Source: Labia minor | Lineage: Eukaryota > Arthropoda > Insecta > Dermaptera > Spongiphoridae | Length of the DNA stretch: 64,000 nt | Direction: 5' to 3' | NCBI GenBank assembly: GCA_963082975.1 | Contig: OY720344.1 | Location: 68,352,546-68,416,545, forward strand | In this document: in pieces, positions 47,524 to 58,245 of the stretch | How positions within the stretch are numbered: the first letter of the stretch is position 1 | How the letters are laid out: every line of letters starts with the position of its first letter | Notes under the pieces: model-generated | Seen by the model: the letters and a program-made list of their open reading frames with translations, nothing else | Told to the model about the DNA's origin: nothing | Database searches by the model: none | Made by a program: the position numbers and the translations under genes

Positions 47524-48199
47524 AATAATATAAATATAAAAAATATTTATAAAATAACGTTTTTCTCATGAACTAAAAAGAATAAAATAATTTTTCTATA
47601 AGCCTGACAAAATTTATGGATGAATTTCTTCATATACAAGGAAAAACGTTTGGCGCATTTCGTTTTATTTATTTATATGAGACATCTAGTAACTTTTTGT
47701 AATAAGAATTTTATTGAACACATAAACTGACAAATTTTTTTATTATGCAATAAAATTGATAGATTAAGATTTAAGAAATCAATATTTTATTATTTTTCAA
47801 AGTAATATTTTTATATCAAAGTATGTGACAAATTTTAAAAGAATGATTATTTTCTTAAATTTACATATTATTGTTTACGCCAATAGGCGTAATCTTTAAA
47901 AGTTCACAATTAAAAATAAAAATGTAAATAAATAAATAAATTTAAATTCAGTTTTCAACAGTTGGCAACGGCACAATCCTCCCAGAAGGGTATGTAAGTA
48001 TTTATATAAATTATATAGCTCTATATAGGAATTTAATTGTATAGAAATAAAATAGAAAGCGAATGAAATCAAACGTTTTTCGTTGAATATGAAGAAATTC
48101 ATCCATAAACTTTGTCAGGATTATAGATAAATTAGTTTATTCTTTTTAGACAATGAGAAAAACGTTATTTTATAAAAAAAATTTTATATTTAAATTATT
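47524..48199. mobile_element. Foldback element with about 150-bp inverted arms
   Basis: Left arm 47524-47676 and right arm 48040-48199 are inverted copies (about 85%). Both contain TATAAAATAACGTTTTTCTC, CTAAAAAGAATAAA, TATGGATGAATTTCTTCATA and AAAAACGTTTG. The 360-bp spacer is AT-rich apart from CAACGGCACAATCCTCCC near 47965. No transposase. Target duplication not resolved. Confidence 0.75.
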
Positions 48200-48599
48200 T
48201 TATTCTTTTTAGTGCAATTTTAATTCGATAAATTTATTTAATATAACAAAAAAAAATGATGTTATACAAAAATTTGCAAATTGAATAAAACAAAAAGAAA
48301 ATATTAATTATTTAAAACTGATTTTATGTATTTATATTAAGTAAATGTTATTATTGTGAAGTAATGTTTTTAAAAAATATTAATTATATTAATTACAAAT
48401 TCATCTTTTAATGTTATAATTTAATTTTGAAGTTTTTCAAAATGAAAACCAACTCAATACTTATCCGAAAGATATATGTAATTTTTTATATATGTTTATT
48501 TATGCACAAAAAATTAATTCACATAATTATTAGTTTAATTTGCCTTTAAAAATTAATAAATTTGTAAAAACTATATATAACTTTAAAAAAAAGTGTTTA

Positions 48600-48940
48600 A
48601 TCCCAGGCTCACGAAGTTTACTCTTCGGAGGCTAGAACGATACTGATGCCTTATCTCGATGAGACATCGTGCACTTATGAGGATAGTTGACTATCTCTTT
48701 GCCTATAGATTTCAAGAATCATTTGCTAATTGCATTAAAATTAATTAATTATAATTATATTATATTACTTCCATATCTTCTAGGGATCAATTGAAATATC
48801 TATAAAAATTTCCAAAAGTCTAGCTAAGTTTAAAGCTGATTAAAAGTCGATTTCAATTTGTCATAAAAGCGAACAGACAAAGGGACAGACGCCAAGCGAA
48901 GTTTAGAAAATCGTTATAAAAATTTTCTTGTAAATTGTTT
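48600..48940 (+). repeat. Interspersed repeat H, copy 2, with GC-richer leader
   Basis: 48718-48940 matches the H landmarks, with tail GCGAACAGACAAAGGGACAG. The leader at 48600-48700 is GC-richer and not repeated elsewhere in the window. Confidence 0.65.
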
Positions 48941-49074
48941 TTGAAGTAAACATTTCTAATTTATGTTCTTGTACATATGTTGTTCATTTATTTAACTTTT
49001 CGTTTAAAGAACAACTTTTAAGTAGGGAACTGCATATAATTCATTGACCCTTACATACTTTTATTTAATTTATG

Positions 49075-49110
49075 CAGTGGGTTCGGAATTTTTCTGCGGC
49101 ACACATGAAG
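49075..49110 (+). mobile_element. hAT-like terminal sequence, solo
   Basis: CAGTGGGTTCGGAATTTTTC then TGCGGCACAC resembles hAT ends of the CAGTGGTTC...CGGCACAC type. No partner was identified. Confidence 0.35.
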
Positions 49111-49329
49111 TTTGATAGTGACACAAACAGATCATTAATTTAAAGATGAAAATTAAATTACACGATTGTTTTCCATGTCAGGAGACTAACGTGTTCAGTT
49201 TGTGAGCCTGTTATCAACTCAACATTTTTTTTAACAGTGTGTGAAGTTTCTATTGTCTTACACTTAAAACAAACCTAGTCGTTTAAAAAAAAGAAAAGAA
49301 TTCTCTTATGTGGATTTGAACTTAAAATA

Positions 49330-50340
49330 TATTAAGTAAACGATATATATATATTGCGGTAGATAATACTTTTATGACTTAATAAATTTCCTTCCCAAAC
49401 CTCTTCCAAATGGACTTTAAATCGTTTTTCTTAGAGGAAATGAAAATTTACGTCGGTCTAGTTATGGGAAATATTTTTCGGCATTTGGTCGTTTTCTCCT
49501 ACAAGCTCCTCCTGTTAGTGGACATAAAACCAACGTTTCATTTTCAATGAACTATAATTTTATTTCCATGAATCATTTTTCTCAATATTTTAAATAATAG
49601 AATGAAAAATATTCAATTTCCGTTTTTTTGGAGGGGGGATAGGTAACAAGGTAAAAAACAATTTTGAAATACATTCCTATTTTATACTACTACAATGCAA
49701 ACGAATAACTTAAGACAGAATATTATTCTTAAGTGTCATATATATATTGTCTATATTGAATATTTTTAAATTTTAATAATTATTTTTATAAATAAGATAA
49801 AAGGAAAGAAAACTTATTGTTCCATAAACTCAACTTGGAAGACAGAGCAGCTAGTAATATTATTTAAAAATCAAATTTTAAGAAGTTCTATTCTAACTTT
49901 ATAGTTAAAAATGTGTAGATCAATTTTTTTATTCAATCATCTTGTTTATTTTTCTAGTGACATCAATTCAATCTATTTTACATTTTTATTCAATTACAAA
50001 ATTATAGATGTAATTGATACAAAATAATAATTTGACAAATCAATATAAAGTTGAATTTTATCAAGTATCAATTGTTCTCGAGCTAAAATATAATAGCTCT
50101 TCATGTCATTTCATTATTTGAATTATTAATTAATTATTAAAAATAATTACTATTTCAAATTAATTAAAATATAATTGTAATAAATAAAATAATTAAATAA
50201 ATAATTATATTTAAATCAATTTAGAATGTTTATATTGAATTTTCAGAATTGTCTTTATTAATTCACAATTATTTATAATTTATTTCTTAATTTTATCACA
50301 TTTTCATACGCTAACATTTATTTTTTTAGTATTTTATTTA
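49330..50340. other. AT-rich DNA, nothing recognised
   Basis: AT-rich, with a slightly GC-richer patch at 49390-49560. No supported exon or element. Confidence 0.5.
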
Positions 50341-50354
50341 TATAAAAATCGAGA

Positions 50355-50712
50355 AGAAATTTAAATCGAAGTTGTTATCGGGTGTGTTTATACAGTAAAG
50401 GGACTTATCAAAATTATAATTAAAGGAAATCAAAATTAAAATATATAAATCAATTATTATTTCAATTGTATTATATGGGGTGAGGCGTGGTCTATGACCT
50501 TAGGAAACGAGAGTAGATTTAGTATATATTTGAAAATAGGATTCTTCGCAGTATTTATGGGAAAAAAAGATGAGGCCACCAGGGATCAGAGACTCCATAT
50601 AGAGGAATTGCATGACCTCTATACATCTCCAGTCATGGGTTAGCGTCATAAAATCAAAAAGAAATGTGGTTGCTGAGGCAAAAACTATTCGAGTTCTCTA
50701 GAATTACGATAT
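50355..50712 (+). pseudogene. LINE family F fragment with internal deletion
   Basis: Plus strand. Blocks from the AAATCGA..TTG...TCGGGT start through TATGGGGTGAGGCGTGGTCT to HDLYTSPVMG. It then jumps from AAAATCAAAAAG directly to AAATGTGGTTGCTGAGGC near the 3' end, losing the RLRWAGH to DVREMG region. The 3' end lacks the GATA tail. Confidence 0.75.
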
Positions 50713-50740
50713 TTTTCTACTAGGTATAATATAATAGAAT

Positions 50741-50828
50741 AATAATCGTTTAAAACGATTCATAGATTCTAAGACGATAGATTTTCTGATCAATGGAATA
50801 ATATGCTTTATTCAACTTTATTTAACTC
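50741..50828 (+). repeat. Repeat I, copy 1
   Basis: AACGATTCATAGATTC, GACGATAGA, CAATGGAATAATA.GCTTTAT and ACTCAAT.TATCCT are shared in order with 54119-54205. Possibly the end of an LTR-type or unknown element. Confidence 0.6.
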
Positions 50829-51697
50829 AATATATCCTAATAATTTTTGACTTATAATAATTAATTTATATAAAACCAAATATTAATATGGTAATAATGA
50901 TAGTTTTAATATTAAAATTTGTCATATTGTTTATTTAAAGAACTGATAAAATAGTTTTTGTAGTTTCATCATTGACATTAGTGGTGAAAATTCAAATACC
51001 AATTTAATTATGATATACATCGCTGTATTTCAAACTAAATAAAGAAAAATTAAAAAAAGTAAATGAGTATGTAATTATAAGAGTAATGGATCATTCTGTA
51101 GGTTAAATATTCAATTTCAAATATTATACATATATTAATATTAATAGTACTTCAAATGTGAGATGACCCTTTGATGATTGATCAAATCAATTAACTTGAG
51201 AATAGAGAGAATATATTAAGTACGTATATAGATTAGTCGTGTATGTTAATAATTCAAAAGCGAAATTACAAGTTGATTATTTTAATTTAAAAGAAAAACA
51301 TTCAAAAATTTAATGTAATAATGAAAATGATTATTATCATGATAATAACTGTAAATAAATATAATAATATACAAATAAAATATTATATTATAATTTTAAT
51401 ATTTAAAGAAATTTTATTGATAATTAATAAAAACAAATCAAACTAAAATTTTTAAAAATTGTATGAATATAAATGAATTTACATAACAAAGATTATTTGT
51501 ATTATTCACTATAGTTGTATATAACTTTCTTAAAATTAAAGTAATGTAATTTATTGTTTACCGAACACTTATTTTAACCTCACTGTTCTTCCAATGTCTA
51601 GTTCAAAGAACCTCTCCAAACATACAATTGTTCACCTCAAAAACCCACTAATCTGTAAATTTCATAAAAAATTTTCAAAATCAGTAAGACATATCTA

Positions 51698-52889
51698 TCT
51701 TCTTCTATAATAATAAAAGCAAGTGTAATGTGTCTGTCTGTCTGTCTGACCGAGCTCTCCAGCCATATCTATCGCACGCAGGGACCTGGAATTTTTTACA
51801 CGGAAGCACAAAGGGGCTTTCCACCAGACCTCGAAGCCCGATTTTCGATTTTTTAATTAGAAAAATTTTAAAAAAATTATATAAAATAATTAATTAAAAA
51901 TAGTTTAGTTACCATACTAGATCATAGAGGCGCTGGTGGCGATAATTTGGCGGTAATTTAAATTCTGAGCAATGTGCAGATAAAAATCTTTTTATATCTA
52001 TTGATATTTACAATATCTCAATTGATCTTATTGGCCTTTTAAACTTTGAAAACATTCACATTACGGCTATAATTTAATATTATTAATTTTTAAGATTATG
52101 TGAGTAAATTATTTTAATTAAGAAAATTTGATCTCATAATTGGATTTTCACGTAAGATTTTAATATATAATATATTTTTTAATATTATTTTTATAGTAGT
52201 TTAGTGTTATGCTAATTTTATATTTTATTTTTATTTAGTTTACTTTGATTTTTTTTAAATAAATTAATAACATTTAAAGTAGCATAAAAAAATTAATCGA
52301 GGCAGGAAAATTGATGGGGTTTGAAATTAATAGTGATAAGACAAAATAATTAGTATCAGAGAGAATAATATTTGCAAAGAATTTAAATCGAGGTTACAAT
52401 CGGGAAATTATTATCAAAGGGGACCAAAATTATTAAATTATTAATTGAATTATATGGGTGGGAGGCATGGTCTATAACCCTGGGAGATGAGAATAGATTC
52501 AGAGTATTTGAGAATAGGATTCTTCCCAGCATTTATGGGCCAAAGAAAGATGAGGACACCGGGGAATAGCGGAGACTGCATAACAAGGAATTGCATGACC
52601 TCTATGCATCTCTAGATATAGGTCATAAAATAGAGAAGGCTGGGATCGGCAGGGCACATGGCTAGAATGGGAGAGGAAAAATATATTGGTGGGGAGTTCG
52701 ATTGGAAAACGTCTGTGTGGAAGACCAATTGTGAACAGGGTGGACAATGTAGGAAGGAACGTGAGAGAGATGGGACAGGTTAGGAGTTAGATGGTTATAG
52801 CTCAGAATAGGGACACTCGGGGGGGGGGGTACAGGGGGCGGAGCCCCCGTCTAGATGCGAAGAGCGACGAAGGAGCTCTGAGCAGCTAG
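51698..52889 (+). mobile_element. Non-autonomous Helitron with captured LINE fragment
   Basis: Inserted A|T: starts TCTTCTTCTATAATAATAAA (51698, preceded by A) and ends GAGCAGCTAG (52889, followed by T). A 5-bp stem, AGAGC...GCTCT at 52861-52879, lies about 10 bp before CTAG. These are the three Helitron hallmarks. (GTCT)n near the 5' end and GGGGGCGGAGCCCCC near the 3' end are also typical. The interior carries a LINE F piece in place of coding sequence. It is about 95% identical to the copy at 1-950. Confidence 0.85.
52275..52810 (+). pseudogene. LINE family F fragment captured by Helitron
   Basis: Blocks KKLIEAGKLMGFEINSDKTK, LGDENRFRVFENRIL, SIYGPKKDE, WRRLHNKELHDLYAS, then GRPIVNR-like and DVREMG-like parts with frameshifts. 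It stops at CTCAGAATAGGGACACTCGG without the LINE 3' end, and is followed at once by the G-rich Helitron 3' region. Confidence 0.8.
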
Positions 52890-52899
52890 TAAAGAATAT

Positions 52900-53440
52900 T
52901 TTAAGGATAAAATGTTTAGTTATTTATCTACAGGGTTCGAAAATTTTGAACCCTAACAGCAGCGTTCTTCCAATTATCCATATTATGGAAATGTAAATTG
53001 TTTCTTTCCTTTCTTGTTTGAGGAAATAAAAATAAACACATTTTCTTTGAACATGTATATATTCTTGGAATTTCGAATTTGATCTTTGTATCTTTGTTCC
53101 ACTTATGATAAATATTCTGTCATATTTTTATTTATTTACAAATTTACATTATTTTTTAGTGTTAATAATTATTATTTATACTTTTAGTCATAGACAACGT
53201 TTACGTTTATAATTCACTCTTTTATACTTATGATATATTTATTTATAATATTATACACTCCATTTCGTCTCTATTTAAGAGTTATTAATTAAATCACATT
53301 ATTAAGATATTTTTATCAAATTAATTATCAGAAATAGCGAGTAAAAATTATTTTCACTCATCAAGGACCCTTAATGCTAATGTAACTGAACCACAAATAA
53401 TAATAATAATAATAATAATAATTATAATCATTTATTCAAA
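52900..53440. other. AT-rich DNA with (TAA)n microsatellite
   Basis: Nothing recognised except (AAT)n at about 53396-53422. Confidence 0.6.
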
Positions 53441-53444
53441 TATA

Positions 53445-54118
53445 TATTGTAAGAAGAGAGGTCGCGAGTTCTATGATGGATGCCCAAATTTATAAGGAAG
53501 GCAATTTCACTATCGGACCCCACTTGGATGCGCCAATTTAGCAAAATGAAGGAAATAAGGAAAGAATAGATGAAAAGTAGAAGAAAGATGATTAATATTA
53601 AATTTATTGGAGAAGGGAAAGCAATTCAAACAATGACTTCTTAATATCGAAATTATATTTACAAAGAAATATTTACAATAGGAATATAATTTTATTAATT
53701 ATACAATCATATGGGAAGGGAAATTATCGTAAGAAAATTTGAGGAACTGAAAACTAGCTTATTTTCAAAATTAAAATATTTCTTAAAATACGAAATAGTT
53801 TAAATTTCTATTTTCAGTTACAAAAAGGGAGTGTGTTTCGATTTAGTAACATTTGTTTGTTAACTCTTTGGGAAATTAATCATAAGGAAATATTTACATC
53901 TGTCTTTCGAAAGTCTCGGGAATGACTACTTTCGGGACTCGTGATTTTAGGACGGTGGGTGTCCCTTTTTCCCATTGGTTTGATCCTGTCAGTTTTTTTT
54001 CAAAAATAGCCAATAATATAATTATTTTCAATTGGTTATTACCCCATTTGATAATTATTTGAAAAGAAGAAAAATACATATTATTTTTTAAAACGCAATG
54101 TACAAATAGAATAGACTA
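53445..54118. other. Mixed-composition segment, unidentified
   Basis: GC-richer patches at 53455-53535 and 53895-53995. The minus frame ending at 53894 reads NQWEKGTPTVLKSRVPKVV then IPETFERQM. It may be a decayed LTR-type element, as repeat I follows, but no gag/pol motif is visible. Confidence 0.3.
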
Positions 54119-54205
54119 ATCGTTAAAAACGATTCATAGATTCATAGACGATAGAATTTCTGTTCAATGGAATAATAAGCTTTATGATAACTCAATCTAT
54201 CCTCT
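54119..54205 (+). repeat. Repeat I, copy 2
   Basis: See 50741-50828. It begins with the palindrome AATCGTTAAAAACGATT. Confidence 0.6.
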
Positions 54206-54775
54206 CCTACCGACTATTCCTATTGCTTCCAGTTCACGCACTCATTCCCCTAATTAGTTTAGGGGTAGTATGTAAGATACGTTTTTCGAGAGAGGGCGGC
54301 AACTTAGCTAATGTATACGTGCATTGGGTAATACCTTTACTAATTCCTACCTGCAAATGTTGTAATTAAAGCATCTCATTTTGGATTCAAACCCCGATCT
54401 TAGTTGACTTGGAACGTAATAATACCACCATCGAATAACAAGAGTCGGTTGCCCGATTCTCTTTTAAATGTCGCCAATGAAATATCTCCTTTTAGGGTGC
54501 GGAATATTTATCGTTTTCAAATAGAAATCACAGAATTATTCACGAACCAAAAGAATTAAATTGTCTCTTGATCGCATTTTAACAGACGAATAAGTATTTG
54601 AAAAGAGATGTTCTATTTCAAGATCAACAACAAAAGGAATAGATTCTTTTGTTCTTTAATCATTGTGCTGTTATATAAGAAAATGTGCAAAAATTAAAAT
54701 TTTGAAAACACAAATTGATATCAAAATGCTTGATATTTTTATTGAAAGGAATTAGTTAATAAATCAGCAAATAAG
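54206..54775. other. Unidentified moderately GC-richer segment
   Basis: A plus open frame at 54184-54369 is leucine-rich (LLLPVHALIPLISLG) but unsupported by any family likeness or splice context. A tRNA B-box-like GGATTCAAACCCC is present at about 54382. Confidence 0.3.
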
Positions 54776-54812
54776 CTCTCTATCTCTATGGCTCTACTGA
54801 ACTCGTTTTGAG
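54776..54812 (-). mobile_element. Minute LINE family F 3' end
   Basis: CTCTCTATCTCTATGGCTCT then ACTGAACTCG corresponds to the last about 35 bp of family F on the minus strand, including the GATA-type tail. Confidence 0.5.
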
Positions 54813-54819
54813 GTCTCTC

Positions 54820-56000
54820 TATACAATTCTTATCTTGTCCAAATTCTTTCGGTTTTTTAATTATAAGTTAGTATCAGTTATTCTACTAAAATAAACATTT
54901 GAATGAGTTCAGAAAATTGTTGAACAGGATAATTAATATTTTATATATATCCATCTCTTGTATATTATCTACCCTTAAAATATTAACCAACATTGATGTA
55001 TACTGTATAAAGAATAAAATAAAATATTAAATCGACAAGAAAAAAATACAGATCCTATGTGATAAAGCTTTCTTACTTACACTGATTAATAACAAAAATA
55101 TATTTATTTTATGGTTTATTTTAGAAAAATAAACAGGAGTAATTAATAATTAAGTATTTTTTTTAAGTAGATGATTTGAAATAAAAGTAAATTGTATGTG
55201 TAATAGACGACACAATAGATATTTGAGTGTATTATACATTCTAAAGTCCACAGTGCATATATTTTTCAAAATTTCACAATTTCTTTAATTATATACTATA
55301 CGACCTTTATTCTAAGACTTTACAGCTTCATATATATATATATATATATATAACTTGGTAAATATTAAATGACCAGGGGTGAAAATATATTATTATTATT
55401 ATTCGAGAGGGAGGTTGCCAACTTTACTAGCCAAACATTTCTGTCATAATAAATACAAGGCCTGTGAACTAGATTAGGTTAAGACAGCTAGAGAGAACAA
55501 CTAACTTTATTTAGTAAACACGACTAGATTATTAATTATTCACCTTAATAGATCGCATATATTTCTCCTGGCTTGAGGGCTCAGATGAGAGAGACACGGC
55601 GTGCACGCAGATAGCTGGCAGATGCTCTGTCACTATTTCCAAATGTCATTTATAATTAAATGTTTAGAACAAGTGACCCGAAAGCTTCAGGAAACATTAT
55701 TAAAAATTTAATTTATAAATACAAACTGTTAATAATTTTTAAATGTTAAATACTAAATAAGCTAATGAAAAATAACTACTATATATAAGATATTCTTAGT
55801 TATATTTTCTGAATTTTATAGTTGAATTTAATAATTAATTATGAATGAGGATATTGACGAGATAAAAATACTACTCTTTTGTTATTTTAATGTTTCCTGT
55901 ATGATCATCAACAATAGATTCTAATTAGTATAATATACTAAGGTTTTCAAACTTATATTGTGTGATTAGTGAAATATGTTTAAATGAATCGGAGCAAGAA
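54820..56000. other. AT-rich DNA with (AT)n and one GC-rich patch
   Basis: (AT)n at about 55331-55351. 55555-55645 is GC-rich (GAGAGAGACACGGCGTGCAC), without recognised coding. Confidence 0.4.
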
Positions 56001-56006
56001 TACGGT

Positions 56007-56118
56007 CCTTGAAAACCACTGCAAAATAAGCAGTCGAAACGATGTACAGTTATTTTAATTTAACAAATAATTTTATACAAACAATGTGGTCTTTTAATAA
56101 AAATTCCCTTAATAATTA
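56007..56118. mobile_element. MITE family D, copy 2
   Basis: Right inverted end complete (GTGGTCTTTTAATAAAAATT then CCCTTAATAA). Left end mutated (GGTCCTTGAAAACCAC). The inner hairpin reads CTGCAAAATAAGCAG where copy 1 has CTGCTTATTCTGCAG, almost its reverse complement. Confidence 0.7.
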
Positions 56119-56319
56119 TGTTTAAATGATCTAAGAAACTTTATTAAGATTACTCATTGGTATAGGTTATTCGACATTGAGCTTATAATGAATTTAGTTA
56201 TCTCCTAAACAAGGAGTAACCACTTTATTTCTTATTTTTAATTATTTTAAATTTTTTTCATTAAATGAAAACGAACTCAATATTTGTAAGATGGCGTGAA
56301 TGGAAAGTCAAATATGAAA

Positions 56320-56545
56320 GCAATTAATCGATAATTACATTAAAACTAATTAATTATAATTCAATTATATTTATTCCATACCTTCTAGGGATACATTGAA
56401 ATACCTATAAAAATTTTCAAAATTCTATCTCAATTTAATGTTGATGAAAAATCGATTTCAATTTATCATAAGAGCGAACAAACAGACAGACATGAAGTGA
56501 AGTTGAGAAAAACGTTATAAAAATACATCAAAAAGCTAAAATGGA
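56320..56545 (+). repeat. Interspersed repeat H, copy 3
   Basis: Matches the H landmarks including CTTCTAGGGATACATTGAAA and the tail ACAGACAGACATGAAGTGAA. It is directly followed by a LINE C-terminal remnant. Confidence 0.65.
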
Positions 56546-56790
56546 ACTGAGTAGGTCATATAATAAGAATCAAAGATGAAAGATGTACAAAAATAATAAT
56601 CAAATGGTGGCCTATTGAGAAGAAAAGAAAACGAGGAAGGTAACTCAAAAAATGAAATGACAATTTAAAAGAAATAGCTGTAAAAGAATGGACCAGAATC
56701 GCTAAAAGAAGATCATTGGTGGAAGAAATTAGGAAAGGCTTGTGACCAAAATGGCCCTGATACAAGTCGCTTTAACTTAATGTAAATGTA
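56533..56790 (+). pseudogene. Second RTE-like LINE lineage, C-terminal remnant
   Basis: A single plus frame, broken by about four stops, reads KLKWN*VGHIIRIKDERCT, KIIIKWWPIEKKRKRGR, NDNLKEIAVKEWTRIAKR, RSLVEEIRKGL. This is the family pattern (RLKW.W.GH..R..D.RWT....W.P..GKR.RGRP..RW.DD) found at the end of many endonuclease-RT LINEs. It differs from family F. It ends with ATGTAAATGTAAATA, a short simple tail. Confidence 0.75.
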
Positions 56791-56892
56791 AATACATATA
56801 TACTATAATATATAGAACCTGTCATTTTATATCAATTCAAAATAAATACTTTTAACTTTATTAATTTAAGTTTATTTGTAATAAATAAGCTG

Positions 56893-57125
56893 GAGTGTCT
56901 ATATATAGCAGTTTTATACAATTATTAATCATGAGAAAAATTATCAAACATATATCTTTATTTTTACGGTTACTTTAGAGGAAAAAAAATCAAAACGTTG
57001 TAGGTAATGACCCTCTTCCGGTTGAGCTACATTTCTCAAAAATTGATAGAAAACTATGAATTTTGAATAATGCTCATGTACCAAATTGCATCTACTAGCT
57101 CAAACCGTTTTTGCGTAATCTTGTC

Positions 57126-57197
<72 letters not shown>

Positions 57198-57303
57198 TTT
57201 TTCTCAACCTTAGTGAAAATGATTCAGGAACCTTCAAAACGTATAAAAACATCAAAATCTCAACATCGAAAATTTTCGTGATCGCAATACTATCTCTGGC
57301 GTG
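56893..57303 (+). mobile_element. Family B element, copy 5, with long (CA)n
   Basis: Begins CTGGAGTGTCTATATATAGC, so the 5' AT-rich third is deleted. (CA)n of about 30 units at 57131-57193. Ends GTGATCGCAATACTATCTCT. The open frame over the repeat is microsatellite translation. Confidence 0.8.
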
Positions 57304-57364
57304 AAAATGGAGTAAAAATTGTACCTCAATATAAAGGCTAATAAACAAACAAGAAAAATTAAAC

Positions 57365-57405
57365 GCATTGAAATTGTGTGTATCATTTAGAATCACCCTA
57401 TATAT
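57365..57405 (+). mobile_element. Mariner terminal remnant
   Basis: TGTGTATCATTTAGAATCAC then CCTATATA corresponds to the right end of the element at 32222-32248 (GGTCTATCATTTAGAATAAC then CCTGTA). Flanking DNA is unrelated to the palindrome there. Confidence 0.5.
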
Positions 57406-57419
57406 CTACGTTCATATGT

Positions 57420-58240
57420 TTACATTTGATCAACCTGGTTATATGATGTTTAGACCAATTGTAAACATAGATAATATTTATATGCCGCCCACCTACAAGT
57501 TACAATAAAATGCTTACCAGTCAGTATAATTCTTAAATTTTTTATTAGCTCTCAGCTATTAGTTCACTCTCAAATACATACATGATATACCATATTTATT
57601 TTTTTTATAGATACATAAACGGTAGTCACAGTTTCTAGATTTTATGGTATTTTCTAAAGTGTTGTATATTTTTGGTTGTTTATTGTTTATGATACGATAG
57701 TGATACAATTTCAAAAACGAATAAATGAATATACTTAAAATATAAGTATAACTTCGATATCTCACATAATTAATTATAATTTAATGCTTTTTGAACTAAC
57801 ATTTCGCAAGTTTAAATCACTAATCGATATCGATAATCATTCTAATCAATAATTAATATTAATTAATGAATTTACGAAAAAATATATTTAATTGTTTCTA
57901 AAAATACATAGATTAAATGATTTGTAAAATTAAAATATTTTATCTGTAATACAATTAAATTAATAAATAAAAGAAATAAATGTCAGGGGTAATGTATTTA
58001 ATCCTTTAGTTTGATGAATGAACTTGATCTCGCTTTTCAATCAACCACTTTGCCAAATGGTAATTAGTAAGGTGAGTTTACCTTCAAATACTAGTTTAAT
58101 TAGATTTGAATTACTTATTCACTTGTATTGGATTATTTTTTAAAATTCTTTTCTATTACTTGTTGTAAATTTTGATATTAATTATATAAACAGAATTGTT
58201 ATTTTATAAAATATAAAATTTGACATTTTCTTAATTAATC
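57420..58240. other. AT-rich DNA, nothing recognised
   Basis: No exon or element supported. The minus frame at 57559-57765 is AT-driven. Confidence 0.5.
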
Positions 58241-58245
58241 TTTAA

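Noticed and set aside
57100..57396. 98-residue minus-strand open frame
   Set aside because: Mostly (CA)n translation plus family B repeat sequence.
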